A DNA stretch of 52,890 bases, from the NCBI GenBank assembly GCA_016713325.1, contig JADJPJ010000029.1, positions 1 through 52,890 on the forward strand, given 5' to 3'. Position numbers and translations under genes: made by a program. The notes under the pieces were generated by a model. The model was given only the letters and a program-made list of their open reading frames with translations, had not been told where the DNA came from and did no database searches. Numbering within the stretch: position 1 is the first letter of the stretch; each line of letters opens with the position of its first letter. Source of the stretch: Candidatus Flexifilum affinis. GTDB lineage: Bacteria > Chloroflexota > Anaerolineae > Aggregatilineales > Phototrophicaceae. Positions 35,461 to 44,444 of this stretch are shown here, one piece after another.

Positions 35461-36191
35461 TGGCGAAATTCGCGGTGTACACCATCCCCCCGTCGGACAG
35501 CGACATGTACCGGCAGGGGAGCGAGATCCTGGGCTATGACGTGCGCGCCGGGGTCATGCTGCACGAAGACAACTCGACCCGCCGCCACCTGCCGGAATTC
35601 GACCCCGCCTGGGCGGCGCTTCCGCAGACGTATGGCTTTCATGCTACGACCGGCTATTCGCTGTATTTCGACATGGCGACGCTGCCGCAGATCGAGCAGG
35701 CCATGGACGACGTGTTCAACTGCTTCAGCAGCGGCGTGGAGTTTCTGCTCACACCCGCGGCGGAGCGCATCCCCTTCTGGAATGGCGATATTGTCGTGCT
35801 GCACTATGACCCCAACCCGGCGATGCTGATGCTGCACACCATGCTGATCGCACGGATCAATCCGTTCGGCACCGGCTCGAATGTCAGCGAGGCCTATGCG
35901 CACAAGTCACCGGAGTCACTGAATCCGGTCAACGCGCATCGGGTGCGCCAGTTCTACACGCCCTATATGCTGGACGGATGGGTACCGCACTTCACTCTGA
36001 TGATGCCCTATGAGGGTCAACAGCCGGAGGCCATGCGTGCGGCGCTGCTGGAGCTGTTCCCGCCGGAGCCGCTGCGGGTGGAGAGTATCTGCCTGCTGGT
36101 GCGCGATGACGAGGAAACGCACTACCGCATGTACCGAGAGTTTCACCTGAAGAATTACCCGCAGCCGCCTATCGTGTCTCCTTCCTCTTAG
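35460..36191 (+). CDS. 2H-type phosphoesterase-like protein (DUF1045-like) in the C-P lyase operon
   Basis: An intact product of 243 residues from ATG 35460, which shares one base with the EEP stop (TGATG). Two HxT motifs, YGFHATTGYSLYF (about residue 60) and WVPHFTLMMPYEG (about residue 180), give the 2H phosphoesterase active site. The pattern YG.HAT near the N-terminus is like the proteins of the DUF1045 group found beside C-P lyase genes. 2H enzymes open 2',3'- or 1,2-cyclic phosphates, so processing the cyclic ribose phosphate made by PhnJ is an attractive inferred role. No signal peptide or membrane segment. The operon appears to end here; the next 190 bases hold no gene. Confidence 0.75.
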   Translation: MAKFAVYTIPPSDSDMYRQGSEILGYDVRAGVMLHEDNSTRRHLPEFDPAWAALPQTYGFHATTGYSLYFDMATLPQIEQAMDDVFNCFSSGVEFLLTPAAERIPFWNGDIVVLHYDPNPAMLMLHTMLIARINPFGTGSNVSEAYAHKSPESLNPVNAHRVRQFYTPYMLDGWVPHFTLMMPYEGQQPEAMRAALLELFPPEPLRVESICLLVRDDEETHYRMYREFHLKNYPQPPIVSPSS

Positions 36192-36382
36192 GATCTTTTT
36201 TGACGAGTATGGCAGGATCCTGAAAGATGCAGTGCCGAGGGAGTCGCTCCGATCTGCATCATTTACGGTTGCGAAGAGTTCAGAAGTGCGTATTGGTCCG
36301 GCCCGGTGGTGATTGAAAGTCCGTTTGTGCAGAGCCATCGACCGGACAATTTGACTGTCCACCAAACTCTCGCCTGTTCAAT

Positions 36383-37221
36383 TCAGCGTGGGTCCAGGGC
36401 ATCGCGCAGCCAATCGCCAACGAGACTGACGGAGATGACGATCAGGAAGATCGCCGTTCCGGGATGAGCGACAGCCAGGGCGCAAACAGAAGATAGTCGC
36501 GTCCATCACCCATCATTTGCCCGAGACTGGTCATTGGAAGCTGCACGCCCAGGCCCAGGAAGCTCAAGCTCGACTCCAGCAGGATGGTGCCTGCCAGGTT
36601 GAAACCGAATTCGACGACCAGCGGGCTGGCGATGTTCGGCAGAATGTGACGCAGATAGACGGCATGCTGTTGGATGCCAAGCGACTTCGCCGCCAAGACG
36701 TATTCGCGTTCCTTTACAGACAGAACCATCCCCCGCGCGAGGCGAGCATAGTTCTCCCAGCCATTGATGCCGATGACCAGCAGCAGCGAGACGAACGGAA
36801 TTGCCCAGCAGCGCCAGCGCGGTCAGCGCAAAGACAATGAACGGCAGCGAAGCCTGTACATCGACCGCCGTCATGACGATGTCTTCGAAAATTCCCCGGC
36901 GATCGCCTGCCAGGGACGCCGAGGGTGCTCCCCAGCGCCGCCGGAAATGGCCGTGCCAACGACGCTGATCAGCAAAGTCACGCGAATGGATGACAACAGA
37001 CGGCTGAAAACATCTCGCCCAAGAAAATCCGTTCCCAGCGGATGTTCGAAACTGCCGCCGGGCGGCAGCATGGCATTCTGGATATCGAATTGATCGAATG
37101 GCACCGCTGCCAGAGACGCTCCGAACATTGCCAGCAAAATCATGAACAGCAGAATCAGCCACGCTGCCGCGACCACTGGCGGAAGCTTCATAATCCGAAT
37201 GGGTAGGACACGTCGGATCAT
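36383..37221 (-). CDS. Oligopeptide-type ABC transporter permease, DppC-like, frameshifted
   Basis: Start ATG 37221 (MIRRVLPIRIMKLPPVVAAA), 4 bases after the DppB-like stop. Typical DppC parts are FEHPLGTDFLGRDVFSRLLS, IRVTLLISVVGTAISG, TAVDVQASLPFIVFALTALA and the coupling region EREYVLAAKSLGIQQHAVYL, RHILPNIASPLVVEFGFNLA and ESSLSFLGLGVQLPMTSLGQ. Frame changes near 36940, 36790 and 36460 break it; the end is VSLVGDWLRDALDPR (TGA at 36383-36385), the usual C-terminus. About 280 residues. With the DppB-like subunit it forms an inner-membrane channel for peptides or other small molecules. No DppD or DppF ATPase gene is in the window. Confidence 0.87.
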
Positions 37222-37224
37222 GGA

Positions 37225-38143
37225 TCAACCCGCGAGGCGAATTCTGGGGATCGAACAGGCCATAGGCGACGTCAGTCAGAAAATTGAACAGGATGACGCT
37301 GGCTGCAATCAGCAGGACAAGCGCCTGCACCAACGCAAGATCGCGGATCGATACGGCTTCAACCATCAGGCGACCAATGCCAGGATAGCCAAAAACGCTC
37401 TCAATGATGACCGACCCGCCGACCAGATAACCTAGCTGGGGTCCGATCACCGTGATGACCGGGATGGCCGCATTGCGAAAGACATGGGCATAAAGGATAC
37501 GCCGCTCGCTTAGGCCCTTGGCGCGGGCGGTCTGCAAATGGGGCTCATACATCACTTCCAGCAGCGAATTCCGGGTGAACCGCCCGATACGCGCTGCCGA
37601 CGCTGTACCCAACGTCACGACGGGCAGGACGAGATGCTGCCATGAGTCGTTGCCTGATGTGGGCAGCCAATGCAGGTTTACAGCGAAGACAATGATGAGG
37701 ACCGTGCCGAGGAAGTAATTCGGCAGACTGAACCCGGCAATCGTGAGCAGCATCATGAGCCGGTCGAGCGGCTGATTGTGATGCTTTGCCGCTATGGTCC
37801 CCAGTCCTATGCCGAGCGTTAACGCCAGCAAGTATGCAGCGCTGCCCAGCAGCAACGTATTGGGCAGTTCCTCGCCGACGATGTCGGCGACCTTGCGACC
37901 GCTGGTGAACGAATAGCCGAGGTCACCCTGCACAATGCTGACGAAATAGCGCAGATATTGTTCGGGAATAGGTGCGCTCAGCCCCCATTTATCCGCATAG
38001 TAAGCGCGCAGATCGGGTGGCGTGCTTTCGGGGAGCAGGACGTTCAACGGATCGCCTAGCAGTCGGAACAGCAAGAAGATGATGCTGACCACAAGCCACA
38101 AGGTGAACAGGCCGCGAAGCAGCCGCTTCGCCAGGTAATTCAT
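37225..38143 (-). CDS. Oligopeptide-type ABC transporter permease, DppB-like
   Basis: Start ATG 38143 (MNYLAKRLLRGLFTLWLVVS) overlaps the stop of the phosphoesterase gene (ATGA). About 305 residues with six membrane segments: VSIVQGDLGYSFTSGRKVAD, LPNTLLLGSAAYLLALTLGI, LTIAGFSLPNYFLGTVLIIV and the coupling loop YEPHLQTARAKGLSERRILY, then GGSVIIESVFGYPGIGRLMV. One extra C in a CCCC run near 37245 moves the last residues out of frame; removing it gives DPRIRLAG and TGA at 37225-37227. An apparent long fusion with the DppC-like protein arises only from that shift. It pairs with the DppC-like permease and the binding protein at 39074-40620. Confidence 0.9.
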
Positions 38144-39011
38144 TCTGTCTTGTTCTCACCAGGGAGAAGCGGCGGCCAACCGGCGCAGGCGCCTTTCGGC
38201 AGGTCAATCGGATTCATGCCCTTGGGTTCGACCATTCGAAAATCGATTGCATGACCGAGGAATGTATATTCAACGAGGCCACAGCGATAGATGCCATCCA
38301 CGGCCCAGCTACCGTCAGCATCGCACATCAAGGTCGGGGCGTTCACAATGGTCACGCCTTCGCTGTCATACGTCCGATAGATATGGCGGTGACCTGATGC
38401 AAACAGGCGAATAGGATAAACCATCGCTAGCTCACGCAAACGCTTTCTTGCAGGATCGGGGACGGCGCGGGTGGTCGCCTCCGTTTCGTCAAAGGCATTG
38501 AGGCAGGGCGGTTTGTGCATGAGCAGTACGATCGACTGCCCCTGCGCCGCTTGAAGCTGCTGAATAAGAAATTCCCATTGTTCAGCCTCGGCATCGAATC
38601 CGGAGGAAAACAGTGAGGCATTCAAGCCGATCAGCAGCCAGTCACCCAGAGTCAGCGCCCAGTGGTCCTCGCCGACGAGAGATCGATAGCGTGCCAAGCG
38701 CTCCTTGGTGACCAGGTAGTTTTCCAGCCAGGGTACGTCGGGTCGAAGCGCGGGCTGCGGCGGCGCACCTCCGATGTCGTGGTCGCCGGGCAGGATCTTC
38801 AGCGGCAGAGAGATGCGCTGCAATTCTTGATACGCAAACGCCAGGTCCTCCACATCCTCAGGATGGTCGAGCAGCAGATCCCCGTGCAGACCACCAGATC
38901 CGGGCGCAAGGTTTCAATGTAGTCGAGCGCTGCCGCCCAATTGTCGTAGGTGTAGGCCCGCGTCTGGCTGAGGTGCAGATCGGATATCTGGATGAGTTTG
39001 TAGGTTTTCAC
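38140..39011 (-). CDS. Calcineurin-like metallophosphoesterase, one frameshift
   Basis: Start ATG 39011 (MKTYKLIQISDLHLSQTRAY). Metal motifs run in order: ISDLHLS (DxH), VVCTG with the following Asp lost in a shift near 38880, LKILPGDHDIGG (GDHD in place of the usual GNHE/GNHD), IVLLMHKPPCL (His) and FASGHRHIYRTYDS (GHxH). About 290 residues, close to the class III phosphodiesterase group that includes cyclic-nucleotide and glycerophosphodiester enzymes. No signal peptide. It sits between a binding protein and its permeases, so its substrate is probably what the transporter brings in. The reading therefore favours a phosphodiester or sugar phosphate over a peptide; this is inference. Confidence 0.85.
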
Positions 39012-39030
39012 GTTGTCGCGACCTTAACTG

Positions 39031-39062
39031 GGAGGCGGGTGCAGACGCTGCACCCCGCCTCC
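39031..39062 (-). terminator. Strong hairpin between the binding protein and phosphoesterase genes
   Basis: GGAGGCGGGTGCAG (39031-39044) and CTGCACCCCGCCTCC (39048-39062) form a 14-bp stem with one bulged C and a 3-base loop, 12 bases past the binding protein stop. No U-tract follows, so it is more likely a stabiliser that lowers downstream expression than a full terminator. Confidence 0.6.
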
Positions 39063-39073
39063 TATCGAACGGA

Positions 39074-40620
39074 TTACGAACCAACCGGAAAAAGGTCAGG
39101 ATGGAACGAGATGCTGAAGTTCGACAAGGCTGCCAATCCAGATCACTGCGATATGCATAGATCTCTGGTCGCTGCCACAGGAACAGCGCCTGCGGATCGG
39201 CATTCCACTCATCCTGAAGGTCGTTCCACAGCGCCAGGCGTTCTTCGGCGTCGCTCGTCTGTTCAAGCTGCTGGCACAGGCTCTCGATAGTCGGATTTAC
39301 GGTAATGCGACTCTGGCTGGCGTAGAAACTGTCAGCCGTCCAGATAGTGCAGAGTGGCGTGCTGGGGTCGGGCATCGAGATGTTGTTCGAGGTTGACCAC
39401 ATGTTGACGTCGGTCGGCGGGCGCAGCGTGAGCAGCGTCCAGTCGGGGACAATGTCCAATTGGACCTTCAGACCGACCTGCGACCACATGTTTTGCAGCA
39501 GCAGAGCGGTCTCGTTGATCAGCACGAAGTCGTTAGCGATGAATTGCAGCTTGATGCCTTCGCCCTGATACCCGGCTTCCTCCAGGAGCTGACGCGAGAG
39601 GTCGGGATCATACGCAGGGCGCGGGCGCTCCGGGTCATAGTAAGCTCCGTACGCGGGCGAGTTCAGATCGATGAGCGGGGTGACCAGGCCTCCGAAAAGG
39701 GTCTGCGAAATCGTGTCCAGATCGCTGGCGTGGATCAGCGCCCGACGGATACGAGCATCGTAAACCGGCAGTCCGTCAGGTCCGGTCATGAAGGCAAACA
39801 TCTGGATGTTTTCCTGCGGCATGACCGACACTTCGAAACCGCGCTCTTCCAGCGTCGGCACTTGCTGTGGTGTCACGCCGACGATCAGGTCGAATTCATT
39901 GTTCAGCAGCCCGGCAATCCGGGTTGAGAGTTCCGGCACGTCGCGATAGATGATGCTGGCGACCGGTGGCATGCCACCCCAGTAGTCGTCAAACGCCACC
40001 AGACGGACTTCGTCGCGCGGTTGATAGCCATCAATGCGGTAGGGCCCCGTCCCGATAGGCGCCTGGTTGAAGCCATCCGCCCCGACTTCCAGGAAGTAGG
40101 CTTTGGGCACAACACGGCCAATCTGAGATTGCAGGCGGCTGATCAGTGCGCCATCGGGAAAGGCGGTGGTGATACGCACGGTATTTTCGTCAACCACCTC
40201 GACGTCCGAGAATAGACCGATAGCCAGCGCATCGGGCGTAAGTGCCTTCTCACCCCACAGTTTTTCTTCCGACAGGGTAAAGGCGACATCTTCGGCAGTC
40301 ATTGCTTCGCCGTTGTGAAACTTGACTCCCTGGCGAATGGTCAGATCAAGCTCAGTCGGCGAAATCCATTCCCACGATTCAGCAAGACCGGGGATCGGCG
40401 TAGACCCCTGACCATCTTCACCAAAGTCCCGCCCAACAAGGGGATCGAAGACGTTGTAGATGATGCGGCGCGGAAATGTCCCATCGCAGGTCACGCACAA
40501 ATCATCCGGGACGTTGTTCAAACCAATGACAATTTCGGGGCGGCTGTCCTGGGCGTGCAGCGCACCCAAGCCGACTGTGAAGACGAGCAGAACCATCACC
40601 AGCAGCGAAAAGCGCTTCAT
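39074..40620 (-). CDS. Family 5 extracellular solute-binding protein (oligopeptide type)
   Basis: Start ATG 40620 opens a Sec signal, MKRFSLLVMVLLVFTVGLGA, with GAGGGATAGGA as ribosome site. Family 5 features: LAESWEWISPTELDLTIRQG, VKFHNGEAMTAEDVAFTLSE, APIGTGPYRIDGYQPRDEVR, FMTGPDGLPVYDARIRRALI and LLEEAGYQGEGIKLQFIAND. Near 39110 one shift moves the frame; the corrected end is LSNFSISFHPDLFPVGS with TAA at 39074-39076. About 515 residues. The mature N-terminus carries CVTCDG, an unusual Cys pair. It delivers a peptide or other ligand to the DppBC permeases downstream. Co-location with a phosphoesterase suggests that the ligand may not be a peptide. Confidence 0.9.
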
Positions 40621-40733
40621 GTCCTATCCCTCTGTATCTAGCCCGCAGCTTTAAACGCCGAGACAGGACGATGATAGCCCCCCACCCACCAGAATTCAGA
40701 CGATTGCGAGGTCGTTTAACCGAATGGAGCACA

Positions 40734-40749
40734 AACACCGAAACGTGTT
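40734..40749. promoter_or_regulatory. Inverted repeat upstream of the binding protein gene
   Basis: AACAC (40734-40738) and GTGTT (40745-40749) flank CGAAAC in the 183-base gap between the DeoR gene and the binding protein gene. It is a candidate DeoR operator by position only. The remaining gap holds no gene. Confidence 0.3.
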
Positions 40750-40803
40750 CACTTTGATGAAAGGGCTGCTTTCGGCTTAACACGGATACAACAGCCGCCG
40801 TGG

Positions 40804-41584
40804 TCATTCCGCGATAATCACTTTGAGGCCGCGCTGGCGCAGCGACTCGGCGGTCTCCAGCGGAATAAGCCGATCTGTCACCACCGTATCAATCTCACTC
40901 CAATCGCAAATCGTGACCAGCGGCGGCAGGTCAAACTTGGTGTGATCTGCTACGAGAATGCAAGATTTGGCGACCGCCACCAGTTCGCGCAGATACATGA
41001 CGTTGAGGATGTGTCCAGCGCTGACTCCGTGTTGGAGGTGGGCGGCGGTCACGCTCAGATACAGGCGATCGATCCCTGAAGTCGCGCACGGACGGGATGG
41101 AGTTCGGGCCGATCAGATTGTCGCGCCCTAGCCGCACAAACCCGCCCGGAACGAATACGCTGACCTGGTCGAATTCAGAAAGCGCCCGCACATGCGACAG
41201 GTCATTGGTGATGACGGTTAGTCTGCGCCACTGTGTTAGGTTGAGCGCCACCTGTGCGGTGGTCGATCCGCTCGCCAGAGCGACCGTCTCGCCATCACGA
41301 GCCAGATCCGCCGCTGCCCGCCCGATGACGCGTTTTTCTTCCAGGCAGGTAATCTCGCGATCGCGATAGAAGCGCGCCAGTTTATCGGATACCTGTGCGA
41401 CATGAACCGCCCCGCCATGCGTGCGATGTACCAAACCGTCTGCCTCGAGCGTTTTCAGATCGCGTCGGACGGTGGCGGGAGAGACGTAAAGCTGTTTCGC
41501 CATCGCATTGACGCTGATGTGTCCGTACTTCAAGAGCTGATCGATCATGTAATCGACACGCTTGTACTGCTCGTCTAACCGCAT
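40804..41584 (-). CDS. DeoR-family transcriptional regulator, one frameshift
   Basis: Start ATG 41584 (MRLDEQYKRVDYMIDQLLKY). The DeoR helix-turn-helix is HISVNAMAKQLYVSPATVRR followed by DLKTLEADGLVHRTHGGAVH, a textbook match. The sensor domain has ADLARDGETVALASGSTTAQ, LTVITNDLSHVRAL and VFVPGGFVRLGRDNLIGPNS; one shift near 41075 leads to LYLSVTAAHLQHGVSAGHIL and LVADHTKFDLPPLVTICDWS. About 260 residues. DeoR regulators bind phosphorylated sugars and repress the adjacent operon. It lies between two transport sets, with a minus-strand binding protein downstream and plus-strand permeases upstream, so it may control both. Confidence 0.88.
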
Positions 41585-41690
41585 GGCAACCCTTCACCAC
41601 CTGACCCTTGCACATCTTCGATGATAGCGACTATTTATCTCGGCAGCACCCGGACCCCCGACCATCGAATGACGTGCATCCCTTAAACCG

Positions 41691-41719
41691 GTGACAACTG
41701 CATTAACACGAGCTATCTA
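41691..41719 (+). promoter_or_regulatory. Promoter-like pair before the second DppB-like gene
   Basis: GTGACA (41691-41696) and TATCTA (41714-41719) are 17 bases apart, 35 bases before ATG 41754. Both boxes match consensus only in part. Confidence 0.3.
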
Positions 41720-41753
41720 TAGTCCAATGGTTAGGTCGATTGGACTCCACCGT

Positions 41754-42675
41754 ATGAACCGACTCATCATCATTCGTCTTTTGCGGACACTGCTCACGCT
41801 CTTGGGTGTTGTGGTCATCACCTTCTTTCTCGGCCGGCTCACCGGGGACCCGGTCGCCATGATGCTGCCGCAGACCGCGACGCTCGAAGACTATGAACGC
41901 ACGCGCCGCCCTTGGTCTGGACCAGCCCCTGCTGGTGCAGCTCGCCGTGTATCTCGGAGATGTTGTTCGCGGTGATCTGGGTACCTCGATTGCGTATAAC
42001 CGGTCGGCGCTGAACGTCGTAATGGAACGCGTTCCCGCCACGCTTGAACTCGGCATCCCGGCGCTGATCGCGTCGATTGCGCTCGGTATACCGCTCGGCA
42101 TCATCACCGCCTATGGACGCAACCGCTGGTATGACCGGCTGATCATGAGCATGAGTCTGGCCGGCCAGTCGCTGCCGTCGTTTTTGTCGGCATTCTCCTG
42201 ATCCTGTTCTTCGGGGTCGAATTGGGATGGGTGCCAACTTTCGGACGCGAAACAGCCGAATCACTACATCCTGCCAACGATAACGCTGGCAATTTACCCG
42301 CTGGCCTTTATTGTCCGTCTGACGCGCTCGTCTATTCTGGAGATCTTGAGCGAAACCTATATCAAAACCGCCCATGCGAAGGGACTGGCGCCCAGACGTG
42401 TCATCTACATTCATGCGCTGCGTAACGCGCTGATTCCGGTAGTGACTGTGGTTGGCTTGCAGGTCGCCGCTATTCTGGGCGGTTCCGCCATTGTCGAGAC
42501 CGTTTTCGCATGGCCAGGAATCGGTTTGCTGGCTGTGCAGAGCATCGGCGGGCGCGACTTCCCGATTATCCAGACGATCGTGCTGATTTCGGCTGCCGCA
42601 TTTGGTATCACCAATTTGATCGTCGATTTCATCTACGTGATGGTTGATCCGAGAATACAGCAAACTAATGGCTGA
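41754..42675 (+). CDS. Oligopeptide-type ABC transporter permease, DppB-like (second system), frameshifted
   Basis: Start ATG 41754 (MNRLIIIRLLRTLLTLLGVV). The chain runs ITFFLGRLTGDPVAMMLPQT, then shifts near 41905 to ALGLDQPLLVQLAVYLGDVV and RGDLGTSIAYNRSALNVVME, LGIPLGIITAYGRNRWYDRL and SLAGQSLPSF; it shifts again near 42180 and 42250 to YPLAFIVRLTRSSILEILSE, TYIKTAHAKGLAPRRVIYIH and ETVFAWPGIGLLAVQSIGGR. It ends at TGA 42673-42675 after VMVDPRIQQTNG. About 307 residues. The ATG of the next permease lies 8 bases before this stop. No strong ribosome site is visible at the start. It is divergent from the DeoR gene. Confidence 0.87.
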
Positions 42676-43573
42676 ACAGGTCGTCCGAATCTCGCCGCCG
42701 GTGCGTGACCCCGCGCCGCGCAAGGCCAATGGTTTCCTCAGGACATGGCTCGAACGCAGCAATCTCGCTGTGAATCTCAGCATCCTGGTGCTGATAACGC
42801 TCACGTTCGTGGTCACCACCGCCGACATCCTTGCCCCGCATGATCCGAACTCGATGAATCTTCTCAACCGGCTGGATCCGCCCGTCTGGCAGGGCGGCTC
42901 ATGGGAATTCCCACTCGGCACCGACGCACTAGGACGCGACCTTCTCAGCCGCATCTTCTATGGCGGTCGAATTTCCCTGGCAATTGGTGGCGCCTCGTCG
43001 CTGCTCGGATTGGCGATAGGGACGCTGCTGGGACTGATTTCCGGTTACGCACGCGGCTGGGCCGACCACATCATTATGTACCTGGTCGATGTTCAGCTCT
43101 CCCTGCCCTTCGTGCTGCTGGCGGTGGCGGTCGCCTTAGTGCTTGGGACATCGCTTGCCGTGCTGATCTTTATGGCGGCGCTTGCCACCTGGCCGGTGTA
43201 TACGCGAGTAGTGCGCGGCATCGTTTTGAGCCTGCGTGAACGAGAGTTCGTGATAGCATCGCGCGCGATCGGCGCGACCAATCTACACATTATGCTGAGG
43301 CACATTTTCCCCAATATGCTCGCGCCGCTGCTGGTGCTGATCACGCTCAGCGTGGGGCGCATCATCCTTCTGGAGAGCGGCCTGAGCTTTCTCGGCATCG
43401 GCGTGCAACCGCCGACACCCTCATGGGGCAACATGATCAACGAAGGCCGTGAGTACCTCTCCACCGCGTGGTGGATTGCCAACATGCCCGGCATCGCGCT
43501 GGTTCTGCTCACGATGGCGGTGGGCACGATTGGTGACTGGCTGCGCGATGTTTCGGATGTCTCCATCGGGTAG
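42668..43573 (+). CDS. Oligopeptide-type ABC transporter permease, DppC-like (second system)
   Basis: Start ATG 42668 (MAEQVVRISPPVRDPAPRKA) overlaps the preceding gene. It is almost intact: LAVNLSILVLITLTFVVTTA, WEFPLGTDALGRDLLSRIFY, LLGLISGYARGWADHIIMYL, VDVQLSLPFVLLAVAVALVL, EREFVIASRAIGATNLHIML, RHIFPNMLAPLLVLITLSVG and SGLSFLGIGVQPPTPSWGNM. The end reads GDWLRDVSDVSIG where LRD.LDP. is usual, perhaps a terminal indel. About 301 residues. The ligand-binding protein for this pair is probably the Tat-type family 5 protein at 45760-47311, and the ATPases must be elsewhere. Confidence 0.92.
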   Translation: MAEQVVRISPPVRDPAPRKANGFLRTWLERSNLAVNLSILVLITLTFVVTTADILAPHDPNSMNLLNRLDPPVWQGGSWEFPLGTDALGRDLLSRIFYGGRISLAIGGASSLLGLAIGTLLGLISGYARGWADHIIMYLVDVQLSLPFVLLAVAVALVLGTSLAVLIFMAALATWPVYTRVVRGIVLSLREREFVIASRAIGATNLHIMLRHIFPNMLAPLLVLITLSVGRIILLESGLSFLGIGVQPPTPSWGNMINEGREYLSTAWWIANMPGIALVLLTMAVGTIGDWLRDVSDVSIG

Positions 43574-43770
43574 ACAGCCGCCGCACCGTTGACTGATCCG
43601 AAGTTCAACCTGTGTTTTGTCCACTGCAAGCCGGTCGTGACCTTAACGTCGCGCCGACCGCATTTAATGCCCGATTCAACGTCATTTAGCAGCGCGCGGC
43701 TAAACTCCGCTCGGGTATACCAGATTCAACAATCAGACAGCCTATTGTCAGAAGGGGAAGTCGCAGCTTT
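43574..43770. other. Gap before the TIM-barrel gene
   Basis: This 197-base stretch has no gene I can support. A TTGACTGATCC near 43588 resembles a -35 box, but a matching -10 is not clear. A ribosome site (GGGGAAG) ends the gap at 43754-43760. Confidence 0.3.
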
Positions 43771-44335
43771 ATGTCGGAGAAAGCTTTCAAGATCGGTGCA
43801 TCGACGGATGTACGCAAACTGCCCGAGATCGTGGACTGGATCAAGGAATCTCACCGCGATCTGGAATTGTACACATTGGCGGGATTGCTCGAACCTGCTC
43901 AGGACCTCAGAACTGTTTTCAAGGAGGTGCCAGGCCTGCTGGACGGCTATCAGGGGCGATTTGGTCTGCATGGCCCCATCCTGTCCGCACAGCGGCCGGA
44001 CAGTGACCTGGGCCGGATTATCCTGCGCATGTATCGGGAATATCTGGAACTATGCGGTGATCTCAAGGCCACCCATATGGTCATACACAGCCCGTTTCAG
44101 TCGCTGGGCGCCCCTTTCCCCATGTTGCTCACCGAGGCAAAGGCTGGGTCATGTTCATGTGCAGGATACCGACGGCTACACCGATCGTCACTGGCCGCCC
44201 GGGCAGGGACACATTGGCTGGTACGGCTTCTTTCAAGCCCTGCGCGAACTCCCTCACGAACCCCGGTTGGTGCTGGAAGTCGCCGATGTGATGCGCGGTT
44301 TCCACTTTCTCAAAGACCAGGGTTTTGTCGAGTAA
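43771..44335 (+). CDS. Sugar phosphate isomerase/epimerase-like TIM barrel with internal deletion
   Basis: ATG 43771 (MSEKAFKIGASTDVRKLPEI) follows GGGGAAG. The AP-endonuclease-2-type (xylose isomerase-like) barrel is visible in GRFGLHGPILSAQRPDSDLG and MYREYLELCGDLKATHMVIH with SPFQSLG. At about 44138-44143 the frame moves to RLGHVHVQDTDGYTDRHWPP, GQGHIGWYGFFQALRELPHE and RLVLEVADVMRGFHFLKDQG. Family members are about 270 residues; here only about 188 remain, and the middle strands with a Glu/Asp metal-ligand segment (the part before GHVHVQD) are missing. So about 70-80 codons were lost at the junction, by real deletion or assembly collapse. It probably acted on a small sugar or sugar phosphate in the cluster. 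Confidence 0.72.
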
Positions 44336-44407
44336 GCCGTTCTCATCGTAGAGTGCCGTTGTCGGGTGTTTTCAACAGGCGTGGAGTCGCGCCATGCGCA
44401 GAAATCG

Positions 44408-44434
44408 CAGGGGCAGTCGTCGAGGCTGCCCCTG
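44408..44434. terminator. Perfect 9-bp hairpin between convergent genes
   Basis: CAGGGGCAG (44408-44416) and CTGCCCCTG (44426-44434) flank a 9-base loop in the 109-base gap between the plus-strand TIM-barrel gene and the minus-strand phosphatase gene. Position and stem favour a bidirectional terminator, though T-tracts are short. Confidence 0.6.
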
Positions 44435-44444
44435 CTCGCTAATC

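Noticed and set aside
36506..38143. Apparent 545-residue fusion of two Dpp permeases
   Set aside because: The fusion depends on one extra C near 37245; correcting it gives normal ends for both proteins (DPRIRLAG stop, then ATG).
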